Shown here: positions 11,218 to 23,164 of the stretch, one piece after another
How positions within the stretch are numbered: position 1 is the stretch's first letter
Layout of the letters: the number at the start of each line of letters is the position of its first letter
From: Agapetus fuscipes
Taxonomy: Eukaryota > Arthropoda > Insecta > Trichoptera > Glossosomatidae
DNA length: 64,000 nt
Reading direction: 5' to 3'
NCBI GenBank assembly: GCA_951799405.1
Contig: OX637344.1
Location: 6,324,001 to 6,388,000, forward strand
The notes under the pieces: model-generated
Databases searched by the model: none
What the model saw: only the letters and a program-made list of their open reading frames with translations
What the model was told of the DNA's origin: nothing
Made by a program: the position numbers and the translations under genes

Positions 11218-11350
11218 TGTGGTATAGAATCAAAAGCTTCAATCTGGGTTTTCGTTTGGAAATGTCAAATATATAAATACACACAAAATGTAATTTTCAG
11301 TTTTAAAAAAATCCTAGATTTCAGTATTTGATGTTATACGACTCATATTG
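11218..11350. mobile_element. MITE family J (foldback)
   Basis: Left GTATAGAATCAAAAGCTTCA and right ...TTGATGTTATACGAC are imperfect inverted ends around an AT-rich centre, as in the family J copy at 42515-42665. Confidence 0.45.
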
Positions 11351-11534
11351 TAAGTAACTTACTGGTTTAGTATATTTAATATCAATTTAAGACCTGGTTG
11401 TTTCAAACATAGCTCAGCTGCTTTATACTGAATGAAAAGGACAAACTTATACCATGTAGGTAGGTATGTCTTTTTTTCAGTTTTAAGTCACAAGGTATAT
11501 TGGAATCACCTGGGCTTAAATGCGACTCAATTTC

Positions 11535-11625
11535 TATTCAGTAACAGTGTAGCCGTATCCCTAGAGGTGACCAGAACCTCTGCAGAGTTGCCTCCACTTG
11601 TTCTTATCCTTGCATGCCTTTTTCG
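11535..11625 (-). mobile_element. Non-LTR retrotransposon 3' end, short
   Basis: The minus strand reads CTCTGCAGAGGTTCTGGTCA preceded by the KDK-WRQL-type codons. The same tail recurs on the minus strand at 18925, 22862, 49660, 51965 and 59150, and on the plus strand at 54535 and 60080. Confidence 0.55.
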
Positions 11626-11654
11626 ATTTGTTCATATCCATCAAAACTACTTGA

Positions 11655-12086
11655 TAATAATAATAATAATATTAGGATGATTTATTTGGTGAGCGCTGTT
11701 TTTGTGTGTATGACACCTCAAGAGCCCTCTGCGAGCTTGGTCGTTGCTGTAGAAAGCGCCAATTCTCAAGCAAGACCCAGTTGTTGTAAGGTTGGATGGA
11801 CCTTTCAGTGACCGGTCTTTGGTAAAGGTTTATGAATTTTTCAACTCAGCGAAGAGCACATTCGAAATATAAATGGTATATTTTTGTGCTCTGCCGGGAT
11901 CCGAATCCACAACCTTCCATTTACGAGTCCGAAGTGTTGCCACTACGGACTACGGACCGGTCCAAGATGCCAACGACACGCGGTGTACCTGAGCGGTCAC
12001 CCATCCAAGTACTGTCCGCGCCCAATGTTGCTTAACTTCGGTGATCTATGGGAACCGGTGCTTTCAACATGGCTAATGTCGTTGAC
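11655..12086 (-). mobile_element. Composite 5S rRNA-tRNA SINE (family B with 5S head), full length
   Basis: On the minus strand the order is: a 118-bp 5S-rRNA-derived head (12086-11969); a short linker (ATCTTGGACC); a tRNA-like unit (GTCCGTAGTGGCAACACTTC ... GGATTCGGATCC); the family B body (GCTCTTCGCTGAGTTGAAAA, GTCTTGCTTGAGAATTGGCG); then a 3' end resembling the local LINE (AACAGCGCTCACCAAATAAA) and an (ATT)n tail. Short duplicates ACTTGA flank it. A second, 3'-shortened copy is at 24100-24459. The 5S-then-tRNA order resembles AmnSINE1 of amniotes, but the body is different. Confidence 0.85.
11969..12086 (-). repeat. 5S rRNA-derived promoter domain of the SINE
   Basis: Full-length 5S similarity (118 bp). 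The 5S internal promoter boxes are present: A-box AAGTTAAGCAACATTGGGC and C-box AGTACTTGGATGGGTGACC, the latter identical to the usual animal sequence. It continues directly into the tRNA-like head, so it is a SINE module and not a 5S gene. Confidence 0.88.
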
Positions 12087-12109
12087 TTGACTATTAGTAA
12101 TAAAAATAA

Positions 12110-12250
12110 TAATAAAGACAATATTTATAGCGCCGTTTTGTGATGAATCACTGCAAGAGCACTATTCAATTGTAACATCTGTGAAACAAACTTGCCTTCG
12201 ATTGCACTCTAGCTCATGGGGTAGGGCAGTCCACAGCACAGGGCAGGCTA
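12110..12250 (-). pseudogene. CR1/L2-like LINE C-terminus fragment
   Basis: The minus strand encodes AFCIACPVLWTALPHELE, corresponding to the conserved AFSVAAPxLWNSLPxELR stretch, and the DNA ends at the LINE 3' word AGCGCCGTTTTGTGATGAA. An AATAAT-rich tail adjoins it. Confidence 0.65.
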
Positions 12251-12409
12251 TGCAAAAGGCATGATCTGATTCTAAACTAAACCAGTATGTTAAATGAAGG
12301 TCACTGCATTTGTAATGTGAAGAGAATAGAATGACAAATTTTGAAAACTTAGGTACATCAAATTGTACTCAAGCGGAGAAAAGAGCTGCTCAAAAAAGGT
12401 CCAATCTAT

Positions 12410-12785
12410 AATGTGAGTGGCGAAGCTATAAGATTTAATATGCACACTTAACGCACACTCACAAGAAAACGTATTGTGCAAGTTTGGGCTCACGCTTTCT
12501 ACTTACAAAAGAAAAGCCAAACCTCGAATGAAAACAAACCGCTACTCTTGCCGCCTTTCCAAGAAACAGACAAAAGTGAGCCAATGGACCCCGCACATGA
12601 ATTGACATCACACAGTCGGGTGGTAGGGAAAAAGCAAACAAATATTTTGTTTTTGGGTTACTATGAACAGTAGTCCTATACAAGTGCGACATTTGCACGT
12701 CGATAAGACAGTTTCAAATGAAGATTTTTACCATTTTTATAGTATGGGAGGTCAGCTTCATACTAACCTACAACTCAAAGATCTT
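12410..12785 (-). mobile_element. SINE-like family C, old and broken
   Basis: Family C words in minus order (CCGCTACTCTTGCCGCCTTT; AGTATGGGAGGTCAGCTTCA; AACCTACAACTCAAAGA), much diverged, with unrelated sequence (about 12575-12700) between them. Confidence 0.45.
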
Positions 12786-13189
12786 TGATGTGAAGGAGTT
12801 GTGCTTGTTTCGTTCACATTATGTATGCAGTTACCTTTACTATTTTTTTTTCCTTTTATTTTAATGTAGAAAATTATAATAACTATGATTGTATCATAAT
12901 TATATTTGTCATAAACATTAATCTTAAGATCTGGCAGTTAAAAAAAAAACATAACTGCAAAAAAAACATTAAAAATTGATGTAACTGTCTAATCTTTCCT
13001 TTAAGTCGTTAAACTTAAAAAAAAATATTATAATTATGGGTATAAAGAGAAAGTAATATTATATTTTTAGTTCATGTAAGATCTTTTTTTTTCCCTTTCA
13101 ATAATGCACTCTGTTTTTATTCTGTATGAATGAGTTAATGAGTCAGACAGAATCATAGATGGAAATTTAGGACTTTTTCCAAAACTGAG

Positions 13190-13440
13190 AAAAAAATTGT
13201 TTTTGTGTGAATCATACTCCAAGAGCCCTCTGTGAGCTTGGTCGTCGCTGTAAAAAAAGCTAATTCTCAAGCAGGATCCAGTTACTGTAAGGCTGGATAG
13301 ACCATGTTAAAGGTGGACGATTTTTTCAACCCAGTGAAGAGCATAATTTGAAAAAAAAAATGTGCTCTGCGGGGAATTACACCCATGACCTTCCGATTAC
13401 GAATCCGTAGCATTTACCACTAAACTACAGACATGTCAGA
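13190..13440 (-). mobile_element. SINE family B
   Basis: Plus-strand order is tail end (GAGCCCTCTGTGAGCTTGGT), body (TCTCAAGCAGGATCCAGTTA), linker, then the tRNA-like head complement (ACCTTCCGATTACGAATCCG, CACTAAACTACAGAC). No 5S head follows. Confidence 0.75.
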
Positions 13441-13492
13441 AGATATCATTTACTCATTTTGAGAAAAAATGCTAATTTGCAGTTCTGCCTCA

Positions 13493-13785
13493 TATATGAG
13501 TTGTTTAGAATCAAGGACAGCAATCTAGGGTTTATTTATGAAATGAAGTACCGGCGAGGTTTATTCTGCCTTCACAAAAAATGAAGCTGAAGTTGATGTG
13601 AGCCCAACCCCCTACCTGTAAAAATAAATAGGGCCTCGTGAGGACAAAGCGGCAAGAAGTTGCACTATATGTGCAGCTTAATTGTGTTTGCGTTCAATAT
13701 AAATATATGGATGCACAGAAAATATTATGTTTTGCAAAAAACCCTAGATTACGGTCTTTGTTTACATGCGACTCATTCATTATAA
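13493..13785. mobile_element. MITE family J with a SINE A fragment inside
   Basis: Outer inverted ends: TATGAGTTGTTTAGAATCAA...GCAATCTAGGG on the left and CCCTAGATTACGGTC...GCGACTCAT on the right. Between them, about 13540-13690, lies the 3' half of SINE A (TACCGGCGAGGTTTATTCT, GCGGCAAGAAGTTGCAC). Confidence 0.6.
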
Positions 13786-14159
13786 TATGATCTAATATTG
13801 TGTGTCAGTATTTAAGTACTTGTTTATATGATTACTATGTGATTTGCTTATCAATAAAGTGGTGTATGAAATACATGCTTCAGCAGTGTGATAATTTACC
13901 AAGTAAGTACATGTCATATCACAGTCTTGCCATCAGGCGTCGTAAACATCCCCTGATAACGTCGGCAATCATAACAAAGTATTGAAAACAAACACAAAAA
14001 GTGGCGTCACCTGGTAAAGAGAAACAGAATGCAAGCTAAATAGGTGCTACTAAACAGCACACCATTCGGCCAAGTGAAAATAATGATGGTTAGTTTACAT
14101 GACTGATTTTTATTATTTAAATGTCATTAAAAAATATTATGTTATGATTGCATTGCATT

Positions 14160-14400
14160 TTCTAGCTATGGATCCACACAGCTTGAACTGTACTTAGATG
14201 ACGACTCAAGGAGGGCGCTGTTATGACTTTAGAACATTCAAACTGATATAATCAATGAATATTCCTTTTCTTCTTCTTTTATGTTAATTTTTTGGTATGT
14301 CGTAAATTAACAATAGCTATTATTAAATAATATAGAACTTAATGTTTTACTATCAAAAGTACAAGATGACAGTGTTATTTCCGATTTTCACCACAATCAG
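14160..14400 (-). mobile_element. MITE family H
   Basis: ATGGATCCACACAGCTTGAA at the left end, AGGGCGCTGTTATGAC inside, ACTATCAAAAGTACAAGATG and CCGATTTTCACCACAATC to the right: the family H words in reverse order. Confidence 0.6.
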
Positions 14401-14439
14401 CCGAATAGGCCTATAGAAAATGTTCTGTGACAATGAGGA

Positions 14440-15475
14440 TAGCCTGAAACGACTGGTTGTAATCGGTGGCTTAGAGGGGAAGAGGAAGATCCCCTACACC
14501 AGGGGTCGGCAACCTTTTGTTGCAAAAGGGCCAAATATTTTACGTGGGACTTAGTGCGGGCCGCACTTGGCGGATCTAACGGTCAGCATTTCAGTACATG
14601 CTGACTACCCCCCCCCCCCCCCCCCCGCCACGTCATGTATCGTGAACATTAATAAATTGACTTACGAACTACAAATGAAATTCAATATTGATTCTACCCC
14701 CCATAATAAATCTCATATTGTAGAATCCCCGCCAATTCAATTTGGGAATCCCGCGATTCGGGGAACTCACGCGAATCGATACCGGCCTACATAGGGAAAT
14801 CTACCCACAAATTCTACTCCCCCCTTTGGATAAGTTTGACCACCTTTCGAGTCTTAAGATCCGCCCCTACGCTTGTCCTTGCCTAAAATATTTTAGTTAT
14901 AAAAATAAAACGCTTTTTGTCCATTTTTACGACATTTCGCACGTTTAATAATAAAGAGCAATAACTCAAAAAACATGAATGTTGGGAAATCACGTTTGAA
15001 GTTCAGACAACCAGTACAACTTGTATGGGATGAAAAAGGCGGCCGATGTTTTATCTCTGTCATATACGTCCAAATTGAACGGCTGTCGCATTCTACCTAT
15101 TCTTCTCGCATTGTTCTTGCGTTTTATTACAAAATCTTGATTTTCCCAATTTTCGAGTTATTTCTCTTTATTATTAAAGGTGCGATTTGTTGTATTTTTT
15201 TCACTCCATTGTGTATGTGTATGATATCGTCCGGCACATGCGTTGCGGCGAATATCTTGCGGGCCGCACCAAGACGCCTTAAGGGCCGCAGGTTGCCGAC
15301 CCATGCCCTACACGATGGACCAATCAAGTGAAGACAGCAGCAGGCACCTCGATGGTTGGAGCGCTGTGGGCAGTGCAGTCAATAGAGAATTGGAGAAGAG
15401 TGGGTGCTTCCACACAAGTCACAACCCTCAGCAATGAGGAACAAAATTAAGAAGAAGAAGGTGGAACTCAGGTGC
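14440..15475 (+). pseudogene. LINE C-terminal fragment split by a hAT element
   Basis: If the hAT (14500-15305) and one copy of its 8-bp duplication are ignored, 14440-14499 runs straight into 15314-15475. The combined frame contains ..GKRKIPYT and RWTNQVKTAAGTSM, then WRRVGAST, the usual GRP..RW.D.I...AG motif near the end of non-LTR retrotransposon proteins. The element was already decayed. Confidence 0.7.
14500..15305. mobile_element. hAT element, 806 bp, non-autonomous
   Basis: Begins CAGGGGTCGGCAACCTTTTG and ends with the complement of CATGGGTCGGCAACCTGCGG. A perfect 8-bp target duplication CCCTACAC flanks it (14492-14499 and 15306-15313). GCGGGCCGCA words sit near both ends. It has a poly-C tract (about 14610-14626) and ORFs up to 118 codons (14975-15331) but no recognisable transposase. 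Confidence 0.92.
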
Positions 15476-18400
15476 CTGGGTTGGGAAGAGGCAAGTATAT
15501 TTTAAAATTTATATTTTTCCTTTGCCTTACAAAAACATAAAAAAATAATGTGAGTTCTAGCAATGACTCAAATTGAACCATAAATTCATTTTTAAATCTT
15601 AGTTTTGAGTTTAAATGCACTTTTTATCTTACGTTGTATTCTTGCTAGAATTCGAGCTGTGTTGTGTTCAATAAAAAATACTTAAAGAATTGTCCTGATG
15701 TTTTTCAATGAAAATGCATTCAAAATATTATTGAAAGGCCTTTTCATTCTCAACACAGAATTATGCAGTCAGCTGATAGTGTGTTTTCGAGAAATACAAG
15801 ATTTCATCTATCATTATTCTTCCAATTTGATAGAGCAGCTTTTCAAAGCAATCCCTTCAATATGGCAAATAGCAGCAATGATCGCCAACCTTCAAAGATA
15901 AAACACCACAAGGAATAATAAGATTTAACTTGAAGGACTTTCAGGTGACAGTGTCTCCTACAGTGCCCATCGCGTTCTGTGGAACAGTAAGTGAAAAATT
16001 TAAAGGTAAACTTCGAAATTGAAACTTTAATCCACTGTTCCACCTTCTATGGTTGAGGTGATTCATGTCTTTTTTTTTAAATCCAAGTTGATAACTCAGG
16101 GGCGCCGAACGACATTGTGGCTGATAAAGCTGCGACAATTGTTCAACAAAAGCACAAGTCCCTGTTTCGAGCCGCAGCATCAAAATAGCTATGATGATCG
16201 CCGATCTTCGATACAAGTGGCAAGATAACAATGAACATTATTTAAATTCTCCAATGAGTATCTAAAAATTGCAGAGTGTACTAGGGAAGAAATATAAAAC
16301 ACCACAATGTAATAAATAGGATTTTTATTGAAAAGGGAATGTCTAAAATATATTATCATTTAAACATCGATATAAATAATATACATAGATGGAGCGCGTG
16401 AGTGTTTTCCTATACAAACGGTTGTGCCACAAAATTGTAGAAAGAAAGAGAAAGAAACATTAGAAATTTTGTTATGTTTCTGTCTCTTTCTGATCTCCAT
16501 GACAACATCAGGGGCCGTACTCAACATGGATTTGTAAGGACTGGATGGGCTGAGAAAGCAATCCTTTGTGAATTAGAAATGCGCTACCCCACTCATCATA
16601 CAAAAATCCAAATTCAGTCTATCGGTAACCTTCCAACTATTAACAGGTGTGTTTCCTAACTGGAAAGAAAAATCATCAAAATGCCAAGCCACACATTTTC
16701 CAAATGCACAAACAATACGAGAAATTGTAATAAAAAGTCTGGAGTAACTTTTCACTCGTAATTACCAGTGAATATTAATATTTAAGTAAATTCAATTGAT
16801 ATTTTATCTGCCGATGCCTTTAGCCACAAAGCAATAGCCCCGCTGTCAAACGAGATGTGATGATGATAAAATATAGTATCTGATACCGTCACGTGAGAAC
16901 ATTTTTTTTTGTGAAATGTATGTATTTGAAGTGGTCTGTATTTCAAAATTTCAATTTCTACCCTACACTTTTTGTTTCATTTATCCTTTTATATTTCAAG
17001 GAAATTGGATTAAACAGAATATTTTTTTTACTTTGTCTTCTATAGGTATTACTCCTAACATCATTGAAAAAACTTAAAATTAAAAAAATGTAATTGAAAT
17101 AATTTTCACAAGTAATTATGTAACATTAAGTAAAATATTTACGTTTATGGAACAGAAGCATTAAAAAGTATCAGGTATTGTCAAAACCTTTGACAACACT
17201 AAATTATGTTGTCAACGAAAATAACATCAACAATTCGTTGCTAAGCAATATTACCTGCTTACATAAATTAACGACGGAGTAGAGACGCATAACGTGATAG
17301 AAAAGGACAACAACAAAAAACGTATGTTGTGCGAGCGAGACAAAACAAGGGACAATGTCTGGCGAAATTAGATTTCAGTGACTGTATGGAACACAGTGTT
17401 TAGAACTAAATCAAATAAATAGCCTCTCCATTTAATAGAACTCCATGGTACTCAAGCCGAAGTGAAGAAAACCTAACAGGTGACAGTTGAGGCTGACGTC
17501 TCACAACATACGTTTCCCAAAATGTAAGGAAAAATAACTTAATATGAATAAATTCACATTTAAAAAAAAAAAACAGTGCATTATATTTAAGGTTGTGTAG
17601 GAACTAAAAAAAACTTAAACAAAAAAGACGCATTACTGACTGTATCTTACTTTTATGTAATAGAGTATTTTTTGATAATTTTATGAATATCAGCAGATTT
17701 TTTTCTACGTTATTTTAAAGGAGCATCTCTGAAAGTTGTCTTATATGCTTATTTACATTTTAATATCTTTATTTCTTTTGTATTTATATCTAAATAAACC
17801 TTAAAAAATACGATTAATGCGTCTAATATAAGAAAAAAAATCTATCGTCAAATAATGGGTATAAGTATGAAGAACTGAGTTTTTTTTTATATTTTGTGGT
17901 TTTTTACTGTATGCTTTTGTTTGAAATAATTCATCACGCGCTTATCATGAGTTTTATTTCATTAAATTAACTTATTTCTATTATATGGGGAAATTTGAAA
18001 ATTTGATGAAACTGTCAGGCTATCTTCGCATGATAGTTGTCTTTAATTTACATGTAGGTACCTCGATGTTTCCTTGCCGACGCTTGGTAAACAACTGATT
18101 GCAAATGGGGCATACACTATCATTTAGGGCAACAATGATGTGGATCGGATATATACGCTAATGCTCCATCTATATATTTTATTTAGATCAATGCATTTAA
18201 ATTTTACAAGAAATTAACAAAAGCAGCTAACAGACATACATAAACAAGAGGTACAACAAAAATATGCAGCTGTTCATACAAAACTAAATTTTAATAGTAG
18301 TTACATCTCTCTTCTAATCAGCAAACCAATGCAACACAGAAACATAATTAGGTACAACAAAAAGTAGATAAAGCTTATCACTTACAAATAATATCTCCTA

Positions 18401-18924
18401 TGAACCAATAAAATGGTGGCGGTTATATAGCATGTGAATAAAACATCAACAAAACAAACATTTAAAAATTATTGTCTTCAAAAATAAAAATACATTCATA
18501 TCACATTTTTGATATTCATTTTATGATTAAACAATTAATTCTTTTGAGCTACAGTCAACAAAATAATTTACAACACTGTACAAGTATTTCTACAAAGTAG
18601 CTCTGATTAAAGAAAGACAGCCGATTATTTTATCAACGCTTATCAACCAATAGTGTTGGCAGGTCGTTGAATATTATAAAGGTATTCTGAGCAAGTATAA
18701 ATCATTGTAACTTCCATACTTGCATATTCTAAACTAAAATAAGTTAATTGTTGATAAAAAAATCTGCGGGTGCTTGAAATCCAATTGTAAATTTTCATAA
18801 TTTCGTAACTGGAAAAGACTTCATAGATTGGCGTTACTACCCCAGCAAAAAAAAACCAGTACGCTCACATGTCGTGTGAATTAAAAAATGTATGGAAGTT
18901 TGAGTTTGGAAGCTGTACTGTAAC
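15476..18924. other. AT-rich intergenic DNA, no gene recognised
   Basis: No coding exon or RNA gene could be supported. Two things stand out: related stretches at about 15866-15897 and 16187-16217 (both contain ATGATCGCC and a CTTC word, direct repeats), and an inverted pair AAACGTATGTTGTG (17318) with CACAACATACGTTT (17502). Otherwise mostly low-complexity AT. Confidence 0.5.
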
Positions 18925-19015
18925 TGTAACTCTGTCGCCATTCCGCTAGGGGTGGCCAGAGCCTCTGCAGAGCTGCCTCCATTTTTTCCTATCCTTTAGG
19001 AAGCGCTATACAATA
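18925..19015 (-). mobile_element. Non-LTR retrotransposon 3' end, short
   Basis: The minus strand encodes KDRKKWRQLCRGSGHP then a stop, the tail of a non-LTR retrotransposon ORF. It matches the minus-strand fragments at 11535, 51965 and 59150. Confidence 0.65.
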
Positions 19016-19594
19016 TTTGTATGGTAAATTTAACAGTGCCTCCAGTGAACGTAAATCTCAATAACTTCCATGGATTTTTTAATCCCTAATAATTTGTGAG
19101 TACCTATCCTAGATATTTTTATACTCGGGTAAAGAAATCTGTTCAAGCTACACAGTTCTAGATTTGATTAAATCCTGTTGTATTCCGAATACGTGAAACA
19201 AAAAATGCAACACTTCTTTAACATTTTCTTTTCAGGGTGTATCGACAATCGTCCATTGAATAAAAGTTTTATATAAATGTCATGCTTTATCTTAAGATGC
19301 AAGATTCAATTACAAAATATTACAATTCAACTAAACCATAGCATTTTAACAAAAATGTATGGAAACTAATACAGCAGATCCAATGAGTAATTTATTTTCC
19401 ATACATTTTTGGTAAAAGGCAACGGTTGAATTTAAAACATTGAGTGTAGGCTTGGGATATTGACACAAGAAACTCATTCAAAGCTGGTGGCGATAGTTGA
19501 AGAACTTACAACTTAAATTTTGTCAAACATAATAATAAAGCAATTAATTATTTTTTTAAAATTGGTCTTACAGCTTACTAAACTGAAGTTTTCT

Positions 19595-19842
19595 GTACCC
19601 TGAGTGCGAGTTTCAATACTTGCGTAAAGTAAAGTTTACGGAAAGTATTACAGAGTGGTTTTCCCCAAAATCTGCCGTTTATGTTTGTTTGAACTTGATT
19701 TTCTTCATCACTGTAACTCTTTTGCTAAGACCATAAAGTGTACTCGTAAGAAACAAAAATGGCAGATTTTGGGGAAAATCACTATTTAATACTTTCCGTA
19801 AACTTTACTTTACTCAAGTTTTGCAACTCGTACTAAGGGTAC
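19595..19842. mobile_element. MITE family F
   Basis: Left end GTACCCTGAGTGCGAGTTT, right end AACTCGTACTAAGGGTAC. Inner inverted arms include GTAAAGTTTACGGAAAGTAT and TTTTCCCCAAAATCTGCC. Confidence 0.7.
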
Positions 19843-20061
19843 TGGTAATAATTTCATCATAAACATATAACAAAATTATATAATGTAGGTAGGAAACTTA
19901 AAACAAAAATGTAAGCTTATCTAATGGAATTTGCACTTTTATTTTTATTTTACAGCATTGTGTAATACACTAACAATGACATCTGATGATAGATGTGAAA
20001 AATACAGGATGTACCATTAAAAGGTTTTTTTTTCAATCTACCTAGATGGTATTAATATGAA

Positions 20062-20265
20062 TAAATATTAGGATGATTTATTTGGTGAGCGCTTTTTTTG
20101 TGTGCGTAGCAGGTCACACCTCAGAATCCTCTGCTACCTTGATCCTTTCTATAGAAAGCGCCAATTACACAAGCAAACCCCATTTTCTGTCAGGCTGGAT
20201 GGACCTTTGGTGACAGGTCTTCGAAGTCCGTAGCGCAACCACTAGACTACAGACCGATTGTCTAG
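20062..20265 (-). mobile_element. SINE family B, internally deleted
   Basis: LINE-like end (GGATGATTTATTTGGTGAGC), body (GGCTGGATGGACCTTTGGTG), then CCACTAGACTACAGACCG. The linker and B-box region are missing. Confidence 0.7.
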
Positions 20266-20824
20266 TCATCTAATACCGACAAATATATGTTCTGTCTCTA
20301 GTGTAGTAATTAATTGTACATGTATAACAGCGCCAGGATGGTTATTGTCAGATTTGAAACGAGAATCATTAGCAACGATTCAACCAATCACAAGTGTCGA
20401 TAAACCTGGCCATATTTTCATCAATTTAAATGTGCAGACTCCATTATTTATTTTTCTACTAGTATCAAACAATAACACAATATTGAGCTACAAAATCATT
20501 TTTTTTTGCTAAATCATGCATCTTAAAGCAGCTAAATTCTAGGATTCATTTGTGCGGTCAAAAATCTAACATGTTGATTCATTTACAAGCTTCATAATAA
20601 AAGTTGATTTACATTTAATTATCACTGACTTCGCAAAATATACAAATGGCACATTACACAGCATTTTTCAGTAGAATTACAAAAATGACTTCTAAAACTC
20701 ACTGCTAACTGAAGGCTTTACATAGTCAATAGTTTAGTTGGGCTGTTAAAATCAGTTAACATATGCCATGCCAAAATGATCAAAAGCTATGTGTGGTCTG
20801 GTTCATTATAAATAGATATGAGAC

Positions 20825-21000
20825 TTGTACCTTAAAGGTCAACTCTCAACAGAATGGAAGCATTTGAAATGTGTCTCTTTCGCCGAATACTCAAGATTCC
20901 CTGGACAGACATGCTAACCAATACAGAAGTCTTGAGGCGAGTTAGAGTTGACAGGGAGCTGTTGTCAAAAGTAAAAGTTTGTAGGATTTCATATCTGGTG
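20825..21000 (+). pseudogene. LINE reverse transcriptase C-terminal fragment
   Basis: The plus strand reads STLNRMEAFEMCLFRRILKI, PWTDMLTNTEVLRRV and RVDRELLSKVK, matching the RRLEAFEMWCYRRMLKI / TNEEVLRR motif of many non-LTR retrotransposon proteins. It stops at about 21000. Confidence 0.82.
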
Positions 21001-21413
21001 AATATACTGCGTGGGAAAAAATAACACCTTATTTATGTATTTTTAAATCTTAGATTGCCATTTTCGGTTCAATACGACTCTCATATTTTTATTCTGATTG
21101 ACAGATCAACTAAATTATTGACCAATATGCAAGTCTGCAATCTGCATCTGCCCAAAACAATGCTCCCTAAAATATCTATTTACACTTCATTGCTCAATTT
21201 TTTTTACAAATACAATATTTTGTACAAGAAATCATCATCTGAACTACTTATTTTAATCAAATCACAACAGGTATCATAATTTTTAAATTAATTCAATTGT
21301 ATTTTACTCCTTCAGAAAAAAATGTAAATTTTAAATGACTTGATTTCCTTTAGAAGAACAATTTGAAGTTAGAAAAAACCAATTAATGGAAATCCATTAA
21401 ATTAGGTTGACAT

Positions 21414-21666
21414 TCCTTGACTGGTAGGTTGGTATGCGGCTGACCACCCATACTGTAAAAAATGGTTCACTTTGCCAATGTCACCCCTGCTTCAGGGAAG
21501 GTCGGCAAGAGTTGCAGGGCTTATGTTCATTTGAGATTGGGTTTTTTATATTGTAGGTCCACATGCGGCATGTGTTATCGCAAAATTATGCGTGTCTGCT
21601 TGTGGGAATGCATTTAATATGAATCTCAAATGATAGATATCTTTGCAGCTTAGATTTAGATTAGGT
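21414..21666 (+). mobile_element. SINE-like family C, full copy
   Basis: TTCCTTGACTGGTAGGTTGG at the head, CACCCCTGCTTCAGGGAAGG, CCACATGCGGCATGTG and tail CTTAGATTTAGATTAG. Confidence 0.78.
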
Positions 21667-22629
21667 GTCATCAATGGACTCTGAACATTTTTGAGTTTGG
21701 AACTTTTTCTCAGCGAGCACACGTCAGTCTTGTATAAGACTGCTGTCCTTAGTAAACAATAAGAAAATATTGATTTTCCATTTCCCTAACAACCAGGCTG
21801 TCAAAGGTAGGTCAATCTTTTATGCAGACAGTACCTTAAGGCAGCAGACAGTAACTTAAGAAAATCAATTTGTATTCATATGTCAGGAAACATTTACAAT
21901 ATTACTTTTATGAATAAATTGTTTTTTTTTTTATGTGTGAGGGAATGACAATTTTAGTACAAAAACTCCAAATACCCAAAAAAAACATGTGATCAGAATA
22001 ATAAAATATTATGTACATATCTACAGTGTAAACAATCATATTTTTACTAATTATGATGTGCTTTACTTATTTACACTAATTTATATTTTTTATTCAATAC
22101 TCAGTCACAATGAAGGATTTAAATTACCATATTATGTAATATTTCTACAATCAATATCCAATTATAAAAATATCAATTTACACACAATCAATCAAAATTA
22201 TTGCTCTTTAACAAACAAACATAAAATTTTACCTTTGAGGCTTGGACAAAGTTTTATGGCTAAAATTAAAAAAACAAACAAATTGGAAAAACATTAGTAT
22301 TTTATACTACCTATTATAATTATTTATGATACATCATGTTAATGCAAAACTAGTTTAGGTATTTTTCAAAGGTTAGACTCAGCACAAACCCCATTGAGAA
22401 AAATAATGTGATGTCACTAAGATGGATTTCTGGGGAAAAAGTTACCTAACTAATTTTTAGTTATTGGGTGCTAAGTACCCTAGACACCTGCATCTTTTTC
22501 CCGTCAAGTAAAAAATCAAATCTAGAACGTTATTTTGAATCTTTTGTTTATTATTATTATTTTAATAACACAGCTCTAAATGAAAATAAGTTATCTAAAA
22601 CTCAATTTGTTAAATAAAAATGTTCACAG
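21667..22629. other. AT-rich intergenic DNA, nothing recognised
   Basis: A 102-codon ORF at 21989-22297 is Asn/Lys/Ile/Tyr-rich as expected of AT-rich DNA, and has no domain I recognise. Confidence 0.5.
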
Positions 22630-22930
22630 CTTTAAATTAATTTAGATGACAGCTACAGGAGAGCGCTGCTACGACTTTGCGGCCTTCAAACTCCTCAAAT
22701 CAATGGGTACCTATTATTTTAGTTTTCTTCAACAAAATACTTATACTAATAAGATCACAAGGTTTTACAAAATGGTTATGTTAGTTCCGATTTTAACCAC
22801 ATTCAAGTAAAGCTGTGTGGATTTGTACTTCAAAAATAAGCATTTATGCATTATAAAAGCTTGTATTGTAACTGTAGCTTTATCACTGTTCCACTAGGGG
22901 TGACCAGAGCCTCTGTACACACATTCTTTT
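22630..22930 (-). mobile_element. MITE family H followed by a short LINE 3' end
   Basis: 22630-22825 carries family H words (TTTAGATGACAGCTACAGG, GAGAGCGCTGC, TTCCGATTTTAACCACATTC, AAGCTGTGTGGAT). 22862-22930 carries the minus-strand LINE tail (ACTAGGGGTGACCAGAGCCT). Confidence 0.6.
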
Positions 22931-23164
22931 TTCATCGACATTAAAAAAGAGACAATTTTACCAAAAAATCCACTACACCAGTTTTGCTGTCACATGATGG
23001 CATTCCAAGAATTGTATTCTAGTTTTGATTGCAAGATAAGAGTGCCTATCTACTACATCTTTGAGCTTTCTAAATTATTGCTAAGAATATTAAGTTTCAC
23101 AGGGCCTTTTGGTTCCCAACAACCACTAAGTAGGTTCGAGGTTAGCTTAAAAACAAGGTGACGA

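Noticed and set aside
11969..12086. 5S rRNA gene
   Set aside because: No T-run terminator directly after it; it joins a tRNA-like unit and SINE body, and the second copy has the same joint.
14975..15331. 118-codon ORF as a possible transposase of the hAT element
   Set aside because: No hAT domain or catalytic residues recognisable; it runs out of the element into the flank.
15941..16231. 96-codon minus-strand ORF as a gene
   Set aside because: No domain, no splice context, and it spans low-complexity sequence and a direct repeat.
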